From Flavobacteriaceae bacterium (GTDB taxonomy: Bacteria; Bacteroidota; Bacteroidia; Flavobacteriales; Flavobacteriaceae): a stretch of DNA of 36,879 nucleotides. Below are positions 24,546 through 32,800 of this stretch, one piece after another. The notes under the pieces are model-generated. The model made no database searches and was not told where the DNA came from. It was given only the letters and a program-made list of their open reading frames with translations. The stretch spans positions 1 through 36,879 of the forward strand of contig JALSLK010000033.1 of assembly GCA_026988355.1 (NCBI GenBank), given 5' to 3'. The position numbers were made by a program, and so were the translations under genes. The first letter of the stretch is position 1. Each line of letters opens with the position of its first letter.

Positions 24546-24609
24546 TTATACCTATTCAATTTTAAAATACGCTAAATAGATTTGAACTATTTTGATGTTG
24601 AGTTGGTAT
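24546..24609. repeat. Dispersed 3'-end repeat, most complete copy (c)
   Basis: This 64-base element runs from TTATACCTATTCAATTTTAA to TTTTGATGTTGAGTTGGTAT. Its two ends are imperfect inverted repeats of each other (ATACC, TCAA and AAAATA are shared). One end matches the 32-bp repeats at 14232 and 17464; the other matches the copies at 3630 and 11315. It fills the space between the convergent truB gene and the minus-strand gene whose stop codon begins at its last base. Confidence 0.7.
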
Positions 24610-25079
24610 TACTTTATTAAATACGACAACCAGCTTTCTGTAATTGGAAGTTCCCAATCGTTTATAAATTCGTATTTTGTTTGTATTAGGTTATTAAAAA
24701 CCACCGTCTTTTTTGAAATACTTTTTTTCTTTATAAGTTCTCTAAAACGTTTCATTTCTTGATATTGCACATATTTACCTTGTTTAAAACAAACATTTAC
24801 TTTATCTAAAAGTGTTAGTTTATATGTAACTTCTAATTCTAAAATAAAAGCGATTAATTTATCCATCAATTCTGTAGTAATTTTCGCATCTTCCGTAATA
24901 AAAAATAATAAAAATCGATTGTATTCTATTTTAAATGATGTAGAATATTCCGTCCAATTTGATACAAATTTTTTCATTTTTTCTTGTAATTCTTCCAACT
25001 CGTTTGGATAAAATTTACGACTAGAAGGATATAAATACACTTTCGCTTTGTTAGATAAATTTTCGTAGTTTGTTAGCAT
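24609..25079 (-). CDS. Small Bacteroidota protein often labelled 'ABC transporter ATPase'
   Basis: From the ATG at 25079 the product is 156 residues. It matches a Bacteroidota-specific family in which I recall similar phrases: YPNELEELQEKMKKFVSNW, FKIEYNRFLLFFI, LLDKVNVCFKQGKYVQYQEM, VVFNNLIQTKYEF, and the ending ITESWLSYLIK. Despite the name commonly attached to it, there is no Walker A or B motif, so it is not an ATPase. The function is unknown and the protein probably cytosolic. A GTG six codons upstream is also in frame but lies inside a CACAAAG-type repeat, so the ATG is preferred. It is convergent with truB. Confidence 0.82.
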   Translation of the reverse strand: MLTNYENLSNKAKVYLYPSSRKFYPNELEELQEKMKKFVSNWTEYSTSFKIEYNRFLLFFITEDAKITTELMDKLIAFILELEVTYKLTLLDKVNVCFKQGKYVQYQEMKRFRELIKKKSISKKTVVFNNLIQTKYEFINDWELPITESWLSYLIK

Positions 25080-25093
25080 GCTTATTATTTTAA

Positions 25094-25153
25094 CCACAAA
25101 GAACGCAAAGTTTTACGCAAAGTCCACAAAATATCTATGAAATTTGCGTAAAA
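25094..25153. repeat. CACAAAG/CGCAAAG-type intergenic repeat
   Basis: The gap contains CCACAAAGAACGCAAAG, then TTACGCAAAGTCCACAAA, and later AAATTTGCGTAAAA, a partial inverted match to the first part. It is related in word content to the CTTTG units at 2015-2047 read on the other strand. It sits between tnaA and the following minus-strand gene. Confidence 0.5.
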
Positions 25154-25165
25154 TATTTACTTAAA

Positions 25166-26542
25166 TTATATCTTCTTTAGTTTTACCGTAAAGTGTCGCA
25201 TGATTGGTGCTTCCCAAACAATAGCGTAGCCATTTTTGGCTTCTGCTCTCGAATCGTAAATTCCTTTTAATGCAGATGCAATATATTCCATGTGATTGTG
25301 TGTATAGGTCCTACGTGGAATAGCCAAACGAACTAATTCTAATTCTGGATAACGATTTTCTCTTGTTTCTGGATCTCTATCTGCTAGAATTGTTCCTATT
25401 TCTACACCTCTAATTCCTGCAACAATGTACAATTCTATTGCTAATGCTTGTGCTCTATATTCTTCTTTTGGTATGGTTGGCACAAATTTATTTGCATCTA
25501 AATATACGGCATGACCTCCTATTGGTTTCTGAACTGGTACGCCAAAGTCATCCATTTTTTCGCCTAGATATTGTACTTGTGTAATTCTACTAGCTAAATA
25601 ATCGTACTCCAATGCTTCGTATAATCCTACCGCCAAAGCTCCCATATCTCGACCACTCATTCCTCCATAAGTTATAAAGCCTTCAAACATAATTGCATAG
25701 GTAATTGCATTTCGATAAACCTCTTCGTCTTTTAATGCGATAATTCCACCCATATTTACCAAGCCATCTTTCTTGGAACTCATTGTCATCCCATCTCCAT
25801 AGGCAAACATTTCTGCAGCAATTTCTTTTACACTTTTATTTTTATAGGCTTCTTCTCGCTCTTTTATAAAATAACAATTCTCTGCATAACGTGCTGCGTC
25901 AAAATAAACTGGTACTTTATATTGTTTACATAATTCGGAAACAGCTTTAATATTTTTCATAGATACTGGCTGTCCTCCTGCGGTATTACAGGTTACTGTA
26001 ATTACAATAAATGGCACTTTTTCTATGGCATTATCTGTAAATACTTTTTCTAATTTTTTAAGGTCAATATTTCCTTTAAACGGATGGTATAAATCGGTAT
26101 CAAAAGCTTCGTCGATTGTACAATCTACTGCTTTTCCTTTTCGAAACTCTATATGTCCTTTGGTAGTATCGAAATGGGAATTTCCAGGAATAATATCTCC
26201 TTCTTTTACTAGAGTAGAAAACAAAACATTTTCTGCTGCTCTTCCTTGATGTGTTGGTATAAAAAATTCGTATCCTGTTATATCTTTTACTGCATTCTTT
26301 AATTTTTCAAAAGAACGTGAACCTGCGTAACTTTCGTCTCCTAACATTATTTCTGCCCATTGTTTATCGCTCATCGCTCCTGTTCCAGAATCGGTTAACA
26401 AATCGATATATACTTGATCCGATTTTAGATTAAATAAATTGTAATTGGCTTCTTTTATCCATTTTTTTCGTTCTTCAATAGTTGATTTCTTTATGGACTC
26501 AACCATTTTTATTCTATAAGGTTCTGCGTATGGTAATTTCAT
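25166..26542 (-). CDS. tnaA: Tryptophanase (tryptophan indole-lyase)
   Basis: The 458-residue PLP enzyme of the beta-eliminating lyase family splits tryptophan into indole, pyruvate and ammonia. Family landmarks are IDLLTDSGTGAMSDKQWAE, GDESYAGSRSF, PTHQGRAAEN, CNTAGGQPVSMKN, FDAARYAENCYFI, the PLP lysine in MSSKKDGLVNMGG (around residue 256), and GGHAVYLDA. The close relative tyrosine phenol-lyase has a substrate-binding Arg in the segment aligned with VAGIRGVEIGT. Here that position is Ile, as in tryptophanases, so tryptophanase is preferred. The TTTAxxxxSYAGSR and FDTTKGH phrases agree. A 26-codon reading frame lies just upstream. The product indole could act as a signal. Confidence 0.93.
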   Translation of the reverse strand: MKLPYAEPYRIKMVESIKKSTIEERKKWIKEANYNLFNLKSDQVYIDLLTDSGTGAMSDKQWAEIMLGDESYAGSRSFEKLKNAVKDITGYEFFIPTHQGRAAENVLFSTLVKEGDIIPGNSHFDTTKGHIEFRKGKAVDCTIDEAFDTDLYHPFKGNIDLKKLEKVFTDNAIEKVPFIVITVTCNTAGGQPVSMKNIKAVSELCKQYKVPVYFDAARYAENCYFIKEREEAYKNKSVKEIAAEMFAYGDGMTMSSKKDGLVNMGGIIALKDEEVYRNAITYAIMFEGFITYGGMSGRDMGALAVGLYEALEYDYLASRITQVQYLGEKMDDFGVPVQKPIGGHAVYLDANKFVPTIPKEEYRAQALAIELYIVAGIRGVEIGTILADRDPETRENRYPELELVRLAIPRRTYTHNHMEYIASALKGIYDSRAEAKNGYAIVWEAPIMRHFTVKLKKI

Positions 26543-26584
26543 TTTTTTGTTAATTTAATTATTAATTTTACGTTTTCTACTATA

Positions 26585-26665
26585 TTAATAATTAAAGCCA
26601 TCACGATTTTTAATTTTGCGATGTACATCTACAATAAAATTAGAATTTTGAGAAGTATTTTTCAT
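26585..26665 (-). CDS. Possible 26-residue leader peptide upstream of tnaA
   Basis: On the minus strand a -7 box (TATTTTTG, 26675-26682) is followed by ATG and 26 codons (starting MKNTSQNSNFIVDVHRK, ending GFNY). The stop lies 42 bases before the tnaA start. The position recalls TnaC, the leader peptide controlling tnaA in enterobacteria. However, this peptide contains no tryptophan, so the TnaC mechanism cannot apply as known. It may be a small gene or chance. A longer in-frame extension up to 26770 looks non-coding. Confidence 0.25.
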   Translation of the reverse strand: MKNTSQNSNFIVDVHRKIKNRDGFNY

Positions 26666-26791
26666 AATTTGATTCAAAAATAAAATATATTTTAAGTATT
26701 TCAAAAATAAATTAGACTTTTCTATAAAACCCAAGCTCATATACAAGTTAATATTCAGAAAATAAAACACAGCATCATTACAGACTTTTTA

Positions 26792-27394
26792 TTATGTAAT
26801 AGATTCTAATATTTCTACCAAATCACTTTGTGTTGTCATCCCTTTATCTTTATTATACCAAACTTGTAAATTCTTTTTAAATGTTGCATCTAATACTCCA
26901 TTTTCTTTTTTATAATTTGTAACCATTTTTGTAGCCACACTTGGTCTTGGTCCCCAATCTTGTAAAATTTTTAAAGTCTCTTTCTCAATTATTAATAATT
27001 TAGGAATTGCTTTTCCTCCATTGGTTAAAAATAGATTCATTAAGGCTTCATTCTCGTCACGCAACACCACTTTAAAATCAATTTTTGAAGACAACGCTGT
27101 CATTTTATACAATATGGGCAGGATTTGTGCACCATCTCCACACCAACTTTCCATCAATATTAAAAATATAATTTCTTTATTAATTTTTAAAATACTATTT
27201 TTTGTAACCGAATTTATTTTAATTGTTTTGTCTAGACGTTTCATTCGTCTTTCGCTTAAAATACTATAATTTAATAATGCTTCTGATTGGTTTTTTCCAG
27301 TAGATTTTTTTTGTTTTATCAACTCCGAAACCAAGCTTTTAAAGCTATTATAATCCATTGCCTTAGCTAAACTTTTTTTTATTATTTTTTCCAT
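26792..27394 (-). CDS. Thioredoxin-family protein with a single active-site cysteine
   Basis: The 200-residue protein has a helical N-terminus (about 1-70) and a thioredoxin fold starting at KEIIFLILMESWCGDGAQ. The site reads WCGDG, with Cys 85 but no second Cys three residues on, so it cannot form the usual CxxC disulfide. The cis-Pro region is GGKAIPKLLII, followed by the family signature WGPRPSVATKMV and LQVWYNKDKG. This is a common flavobacterial subfamily, probably cytosolic, which may act as a monothiol reductase or binding protein. It is 61 bases downstream of the threonine dehydrogenase gene on the same strand, so probably shares its transcript. Confidence 0.85.
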   Translation of the reverse strand: MEKIIKKSLAKAMDYNSFKSLVSELIKQKKSTGKNQSEALLNYSILSERRMKRLDKTIKINSVTKNSILKINKEIIFLILMESWCGDGAQILPILYKMTALSSKIDFKVVLRDENEALMNLFLTNGGKAIPKLLIIEKETLKILQDWGPRPSVATKMVTNYKKENGVLDATFKKNLQVWYNKDKGMTTQSDLVEILESIT

Positions 27395-27455
27395 TAATTA
27401 TTTGTTTTTCAAAAAGTTTGACGAGTAAAATAAGGCATACTTACGAATTAAATAA

Positions 27456-28427
27456 TTATACACTTTGTTTGGTAGTAGCTGCTGGATTGAGTTTAATTTT
27501 TAGATTTTTAAGCATTTCTGTAGTCAAATGCTCTAAATTAAATTCGTGCTGCCAATTCCAATCCATTTTCGCCACAGTATCGTCGATACTATTTGGCCAA
27601 CTATCCGCAATTTTTTGCCTAGAATCTGGCACATAATTTATTTTAAAGTTTGGCAATTGTTTTTTAATTTCGGCTGCCAATTCTTTTGGAGTAAAACTAA
27701 TTCCACCTATATTATAGGAAACGTATTTTGTGTTCTTTTTAGTTTCCATAATAGCGATTGTTGCTTTTATGGCATCGTCCATATACAACATTGGCAATGC
27801 TGTATTTTCTTTTAAAAAACTAGTATATTTTTGCTCTTCTATTGCTTTATAAAAAATATCAACAGCATAATCGGTTGTTCCTCCTCCTGGTTTGGTTTTC
27901 CAGCTAATAATTCCAGGATATCGAATACTTCGTACATCTACCTCAAATTTATCGTGATAATATGCACACCAACGTTCGCCAGATACTTTACTAATTCCAT
28001 ATACAGTACTTGGTTCTGTAATTGTTTCTTGTGGTGTATTTGATTGAGGTGTCGTATTCCCAAAAACAGCAATAGAACTTGGCCAAAAAACTTTTTCAAT
28101 GTGTTTTTCCTTAGCTAAATTCAATATATTGAATAAGGAATTCATATTCAAATTCCAAGCTTTATTTGGATATTTTTCGGCAGTAACTGAAAGCATTGCT
28201 GCCATTAAAAAAACTTGCTTCACGTTATACTTTTTAATAACTTGAAGTATAGCATCTTTATCTGTTGCATCTAAAATTTCAAATTTTCCAGATTGCATTA
28301 ATGCATTGGCACCTTCTTTAATGTCGGAAGCGATTACGGCATCCGAACCATAGATATTTCTAAGTTTCAACGTTAATTCCGTTCCAATTTGCCCACAAGC
28401 ACCAATAATAAGAATTGTATTTCCCAT
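27456..28427 (-). CDS. L-threonine 3-dehydrogenase, SDR (UDP-glucose epimerase-like) type
   Basis: The 323-residue NAD-dependent enzyme oxidises threonine to 2-amino-3-oxobutyrate, the first step of conversion to glycine and acetyl-CoA. It is the extended short-chain dehydrogenase type, not the zinc-dependent Tdh. The nucleotide-binding motif is GACGQIG (9-15). WPSSIAVFG near 115-123 supplies the catalytic Ser. YGISK at 143-147 supplies the Tyr and Lys. RYPGIISWKTKPGGGTTDYA is the substrate-specific segment of this subfamily. A well-spaced promoter precedes it. 2-amino-3-ketobutyrate ligase (kbl) is not in the window. Confidence 0.93.
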   Translation of the reverse strand: MGNTILIIGACGQIGTELTLKLRNIYGSDAVIASDIKEGANALMQSGKFEILDATDKDAILQVIKKYNVKQVFLMAAMLSVTAEKYPNKAWNLNMNSLFNILNLAKEKHIEKVFWPSSIAVFGNTTPQSNTPQETITEPSTVYGISKVSGERWCAYYHDKFEVDVRSIRYPGIISWKTKPGGGTTDYAVDIFYKAIEEQKYTSFLKENTALPMLYMDDAIKATIAIMETKKNTKYVSYNIGGISFTPKELAAEIKKQLPNFKINYVPDSRQKIADSWPNSIDDTVAKMDWNWQHEFNLEHLTTEMLKNLKIKLNPAATTKQSV

Positions 28428-28451
28428 TCCAAATAGTCTTTATATTGACTA

Positions 28452-28481
28452 CAAATATACTTTACATTTGTTTCTGCACAA
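28452..28481 (-). promoter_or_regulatory. Promoter of the threonine dehydrogenase gene
   Basis: On the minus strand TTG (28481-28479) and TATATTTG (28459-28452) are separated by 19 bases, within the usual 17-23 for Bacteroidota promoters. The box ends 24 bases before the ATG at 28427. This is the best two-part promoter match in the window. Confidence 0.65.
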
Positions 28482-28601
28482 TAGAAAAATTACATTTCAT
28501 TTAAAACAATATTATTATAAAATTTATTAAACATTTAACCGTTAATTGTCTAATATATATGTAATTATTCTTACATTCGCCACCAAAAAAATAATTTGAC
28601 A

Positions 28602-29255
28602 TTGAAATCTATAATTTTTATCAGTTTTATTTTAATGATTTTTTCTTGTAAAAAAGAGCAAAAAATCAACGTGCAAAAGAAAAACATACAAAAAATCACA
28701 AACGAGCAAATCCACATTAATTCAAATATTACACCCTTACTTCCAGAATCAAAAAAAATTATTGATAGCTGGGAAGAATATCAAATTTTATCTGAGTTTA
28801 TTCCTAAATTTTACAAATCTTCTACAAAAGAAATTTTATTCCATTCTAATCAACTAGCAACATTAACAAAATTACTAAAAGATTCTATACGTATTGAAAA
28901 ATTTAATATTCCAAGTTTTAAAATTCGTTTAAATGTATTACATAACGAAGCGCTTCGACTTTTTGATATGGATTCCATTCCGAGTATAACAAACAAAGAA
29001 ATTATACATGAAAATAAAAATATAATTAGTGCATTTAATGCGGTTAATACAAAAATTAACTCCATAGTAAAAAAGGACATCTTAGTTAATGATTTATTAG
29101 AGTTCGATTTTTTATTTGATTCTAATAATGATTCCACACTCTTCCTAAAAAATGAAAAGAAAATAATAATTAAAAAAAGAGAAATTGAAGAAAAGAAAAA
29201 AAGAATTCAACCATTGTCTAAAAAAACAAAATCGGCACCTAAGAGCAGTAATTAG
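28602..29255 (+). CDS. Hypothetical lipoprotein (about 217 aa)
   Basis: The start is a TTG; that at 28602 gives a clean lipoprotein signal (MKSIIFISFILMIFSC, Cys 16), while another TTG two codons earlier would also work. There is no nearby ATG. The mature part is helical and charged, with LLPESKKIIDSWEEYQILSE and LLKDSIRIEKFNIPSFKIRL, and ends in a Lys-rich coil (KKREIEEKKKRIQPLSKK). I do not recognise the family. Spaced Leu/Ile heptads suggest an all-helical protein facing the periplasm or cell surface. The gene overlaps the next lipoprotein gene by 71 bases, so the two probably form an operon. It diverges from the threonine dehydrogenase gene. Confidence 0.7.
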   Translation: MKSIIFISFILMIFSCKKEQKINVQKKNIQKITNEQIHINSNITPLLPESKKIIDSWEEYQILSEFIPKFYKSSTKEILFHSNQLATLTKLLKDSIRIEKFNIPSFKIRLNVLHNEALRLFDMDSIPSITNKEIIHENKNIISAFNAVNTKINSIVKKDILVNDLLEFDFLFDSNNDSTLFLKNEKKIIIKKREIEEKKKRIQPLSKKTKSAPKSSN

Positions 29256-29763
29256 TTTAATTATATTACCTCTTCTTTTTCTGAGTTGCTCTCAAAAAGA
29301 ATGTGCTATTCAAAAAACGAAAAAAGAAATTAATTTTATAATGGATGATTGGCATAACAATGCTAAAAATGCCAATTTTGAAAATTACATCAATCGCATA
29401 AGTGATAATGGCGTGTATATAGGTACTGATTTTTCAGAAAATTGGAGTAAAAAAGATTTTAAATCTTTTTCTAAACCATATTTTGATAAAAAAGAAACTT
29501 GGAATTTTAAAACAATTGAACGGAATATCTATTTCTCTAAAGATAAAAATACTGCATGGTTCGATGAACTTTTAAATACTTGGATGGGTGTTTGTAGAGG
29601 ATCTGGCGTACTTGTAAAACAAAAAAAAACTTGGAAAATAAGACACTATGTCTTATCTGTTTCTATACCAAATGATGAAATTCAAAAAGTCATCCAACTA
29701 AAAAAAATAAAAGATTCTATTTTCCTAAAAAAACATAATAAACACAAATTGTTAAAAACTTAA
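29185..29763 (+). CDS. SnoaL/NTF2-like lipoprotein
   Basis: The 192-residue product contains a lipobox (SLIILPLLFLSC, Cys 35) and then a SnoaL-like NTF2-fold domain: INFIMDDWHNNAKNANFEN, IGTDFSENWSKKDF, KTIERNIYFSKDKNTAWFDE and a final KKTWKIRHYVLSVSIP strand. NTF2-like domains bind small ligands or act as minor enzymes, and no catalytic residues are assigned here. The start is uncertain. The TTG at 29185 lies 71 bases inside the preceding gene and makes a long basic N-region, and no ATG precedes the signal. A promoterless coupled arrangement with the upstream lipoprotein gene is likely. Confidence 0.75.
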   Translation: MKKRKKEFNHCLKKQNRHLRAVISLIILPLLFLSCSQKECAIQKTKKEINFIMDDWHNNAKNANFENYINRISDNGVYIGTDFSENWSKKDFKSFSKPYFDKKETWNFKTIERNIYFSKDKNTAWFDELLNTWMGVCRGSGVLVKQKKTWKIRHYVLSVSIPNDEIQKVIQLKKIKDSIFLKKHNKHKLLKT

Positions 29764-29808
29764 TAATTAATTTAAGGTCTTATTTATGAATAACTTACTT
29801 TTTTATTT

Positions 29809-29816
29809 TAAATTTG
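29809..29816 (+). promoter_or_regulatory. -7 box upstream of the first large T9SS gene
   Basis: TAAATTTG fits TAnnTTTG and ends 28 bases before the ATG at 29845. The upstream half is AT-rich without a clear -33 TTG. Confidence 0.4.
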
Positions 29817-29844
29817 TTTTACTAACAATTAGCAGATTTAACTT

Positions 29845-32800
29845 ATGAAAGTTTTTATACAAAAAACCTTTTTCTTTTTCCTTTTAATCTTAGGAGTAAA
29901 TTTAGGGTTTAGTCAATTAAACCCTGGAGATATCGCATTTGTGCAATACAATGCAGATGGAACTGATAATTTTGCTTTTGTCTGTTTGGTAGATATTCCT
30001 TCCAATGCGATTATTATATTTACAGATAATGAAGAAAACAGTTTGTCTGGAGGAGAAGGCACTATTACTTGGACAGCTCCTGTTGCTGGAGTTACTTGTG
30101 GCACAGTAATTACAATTACAACAACACCAAGCGCTACAATAGGTACGGTCACAGAAATTAACAATTTGGATTTTTCAGGAAGTGGCGACGGTATTATTGC
30201 ATATCAAGGCAGTGCAGCATCGCCTACATTCATAGCAGCTCTAGGTAATGATGGTACAACGGCAGGAGTCTATGGCGGCGCTAGCGAAGGCAATCTACCA
30301 ACAGGCTTAACACTTGGAGTAAATGCACAATCTATTGCTGAAATTGATAATGCAAAATACAACGGTAGTGTTTTAAATGATACCAAGGCAAATATATTAT
30401 CTGCAATTTATAATGCGAATAATTGGTTAGGTGGCAGCAATACTACACAACAAACGTTTAGTAACACTTTTACAGTAACAGACTGTGTTATACTACCATG
30501 CGCAGAACCAACAACAGATGCAATTTTTCATGTTAATTCTCCAATTAGCATCACAACAAACTCCGTAACATTAAATTGGACTAATGGTAATGGCGTAAAA
30601 AGAATCGTTGTATTATCTAATGTAAATCCAATTACATTTGTACCAACCGACAATACAACATATACCTCAAATACAAATTTTGGTACGAGTACTGCAGTTG
30701 CTGCAAATGAATATATTGTATACGATGGAAGTAACAATTCGGTTAATATTACTGGTTTAGTTCCTGGAACTATATATTACACAACCATATACGAATATAG
30801 ATGTAATCCTGGAAGCGAAGATTATTTTATAAGCGGAACTCCAACAACAGATATTTTTCTAACAGAACCAGAAAACCCTACCAGTTTTACAAAAAATTGC
30901 ATTGGCAATACTAGTATAGACCTATCATGGGCAGCACCTGCATTAGGTAACTTTGATGGATATTTATTAGTCGTTAGAGAAAATGCCAATCCACATAGTG
31001 TAAATTCAATCGATCCATCCTCTATAATTGGAGAAAATTTAGATTACAGTATCGCTAGTACTTATGGAGGAACATTACCAAATACTAGATATATCTACAA
31101 AGGAACAAACACAAATGTAACCGTAACGGGATTAACATTAGGAACTAGTTATACCTTTAAAATATTTACTTTTGTAGATAATGGAAGTTTATTTGAATAT
31201 TCTAACGGAACATCAACAACACAAATAATAGCTCAAGAAAATATAGTTAATGCAATTGCAATAGGCGATAATGGACAAGTTTCTGTTTCATGGGCAAATC
31301 CTAATAATAGTTGTTTTGATGAAATTTTAATTGTCGCTAACCAAACAAACGGAATCAATTTTACACCTTCTGGAGATGGTTCTGCATATACCGCAAATTC
31401 AAATTATACCGCTGTAAATCAGGTAGTATATCAAAATAATGGAACAAACATAACAGTAACGAATCTAACAAATGGTACAACATATTATTTTGAGATATTT
31501 GTAAGAAATGGCACAACTTGGTCTTCCGGAATAGAAGTATCTGCAACACCAAATACCCAAACAATTTTTAATCCAGGTGATATTTTGATTGTTGCATACG
31601 ATAATGCAGTTGGCACATTTAATGATGCTATTACAATATTAACTTTAGTAGATATTCAACCAAATACTACATTTTGGTATGCTAATACTTCGTATGAAAT
31701 AGGAGCACCTGCAAATATTCGAACTGCGCAATGGAGAGCCTGTTCAAACAATTCTAATGCAGAAATAGGAGCGCAACATTTTACGTATCTCGGACCAAGT
31801 ATATTGCCAGCTGGATCTACATTTTGTATAGATATCGGTATCAATCAAGTAATGGCAGCCGATTTTACCGTAAATTCTTCAAGCGGAGCTGGAACCTATA
31901 ATTTTAGCAATGGATTAACTCCTGCAGGTTTTACCTCTAATATAAATATAAGTACTTCCAAACCAGACAGTGTGTTTTTAATGCAAGGCTCATGGTCTGG
32001 TAATCTAGGAAATTATCGCACTTTTAACGGAACAATTTTAAGTGGTATTCAAGAAGGAGCAACTTGGCATGCCGTTACCGATGATTTATCTGGAGTGTTA
32101 TCTGAAAACCAAAAAAGACGTTCTAGAATACCACCAGAAATACAATGTTTCGCAATACAAGGCGGAACCTCTACAGGAAGTAGCTATGCATATTACAATG
32201 GCACAAAAACAGGATCTCATATTGGTTTACTAAGCAATATAACTAATTACACAAGTAATTGGACTAGCAATAACGGCTCAAATGCAAACGAAATTGCAGC
32301 ACAAACGTGTATCGCAAGCTATGTTTTTAATATTACTGGAACTGCAACTCCTGGAATTTGGACAAATGCAAAAAATGATTCCAATTGGTTTAACTGTGGA
32401 AACTGGGAAAACCTATCTGTACCAGACGAAACAATAGATGTAATTGTTAATACTCTTGGAGGAACAGATAAAGTCGTTGTAGATGATACCGCATTAGATG
32501 CAGACCTTTATGGAAATATTGCCAAATGTAAAAATTTAACCATCCATGGAGAGAAAGTAGAATTGGTAAGCGATAGTAATGATATATTAGAAATTCATGG
32601 AGATATTACCATCACAAACGGCGAACTAGATATGGATGATAGCAATGTTAATACAGATGATGGAACGCTGTACTTATACGGAAACTGGATAAATAGTGCC
32701 GAATCTAGATTTCTTCAAGGAAATAGTACCGTAAAATTTGTAGGTACAAATTCACAAACGATACATTGTAATTTAGGGATAGAAACAGAACAGTTTTACA

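Noticed and set aside
24609-25079. True ABC transporter ATPase
   Set aside because: No Walker A, signature or Walker B motif in 156 residues; the name is a database habit for this family.
25166-26542. Tyrosine phenol-lyase instead of tryptophanase
   Set aside because: The segment VAGIRGVEIGT has Ile where tyrosine phenol-lyase has its substrate-binding Arg, and other phrases follow tryptophanase.
26585-26770. 61-codon minus-strand frame as a full gene
   Set aside because: The first 35 codons are low-complexity hydrophobic sequence overlapping a likely promoter; only the last 26 codons were kept as a possible leader.
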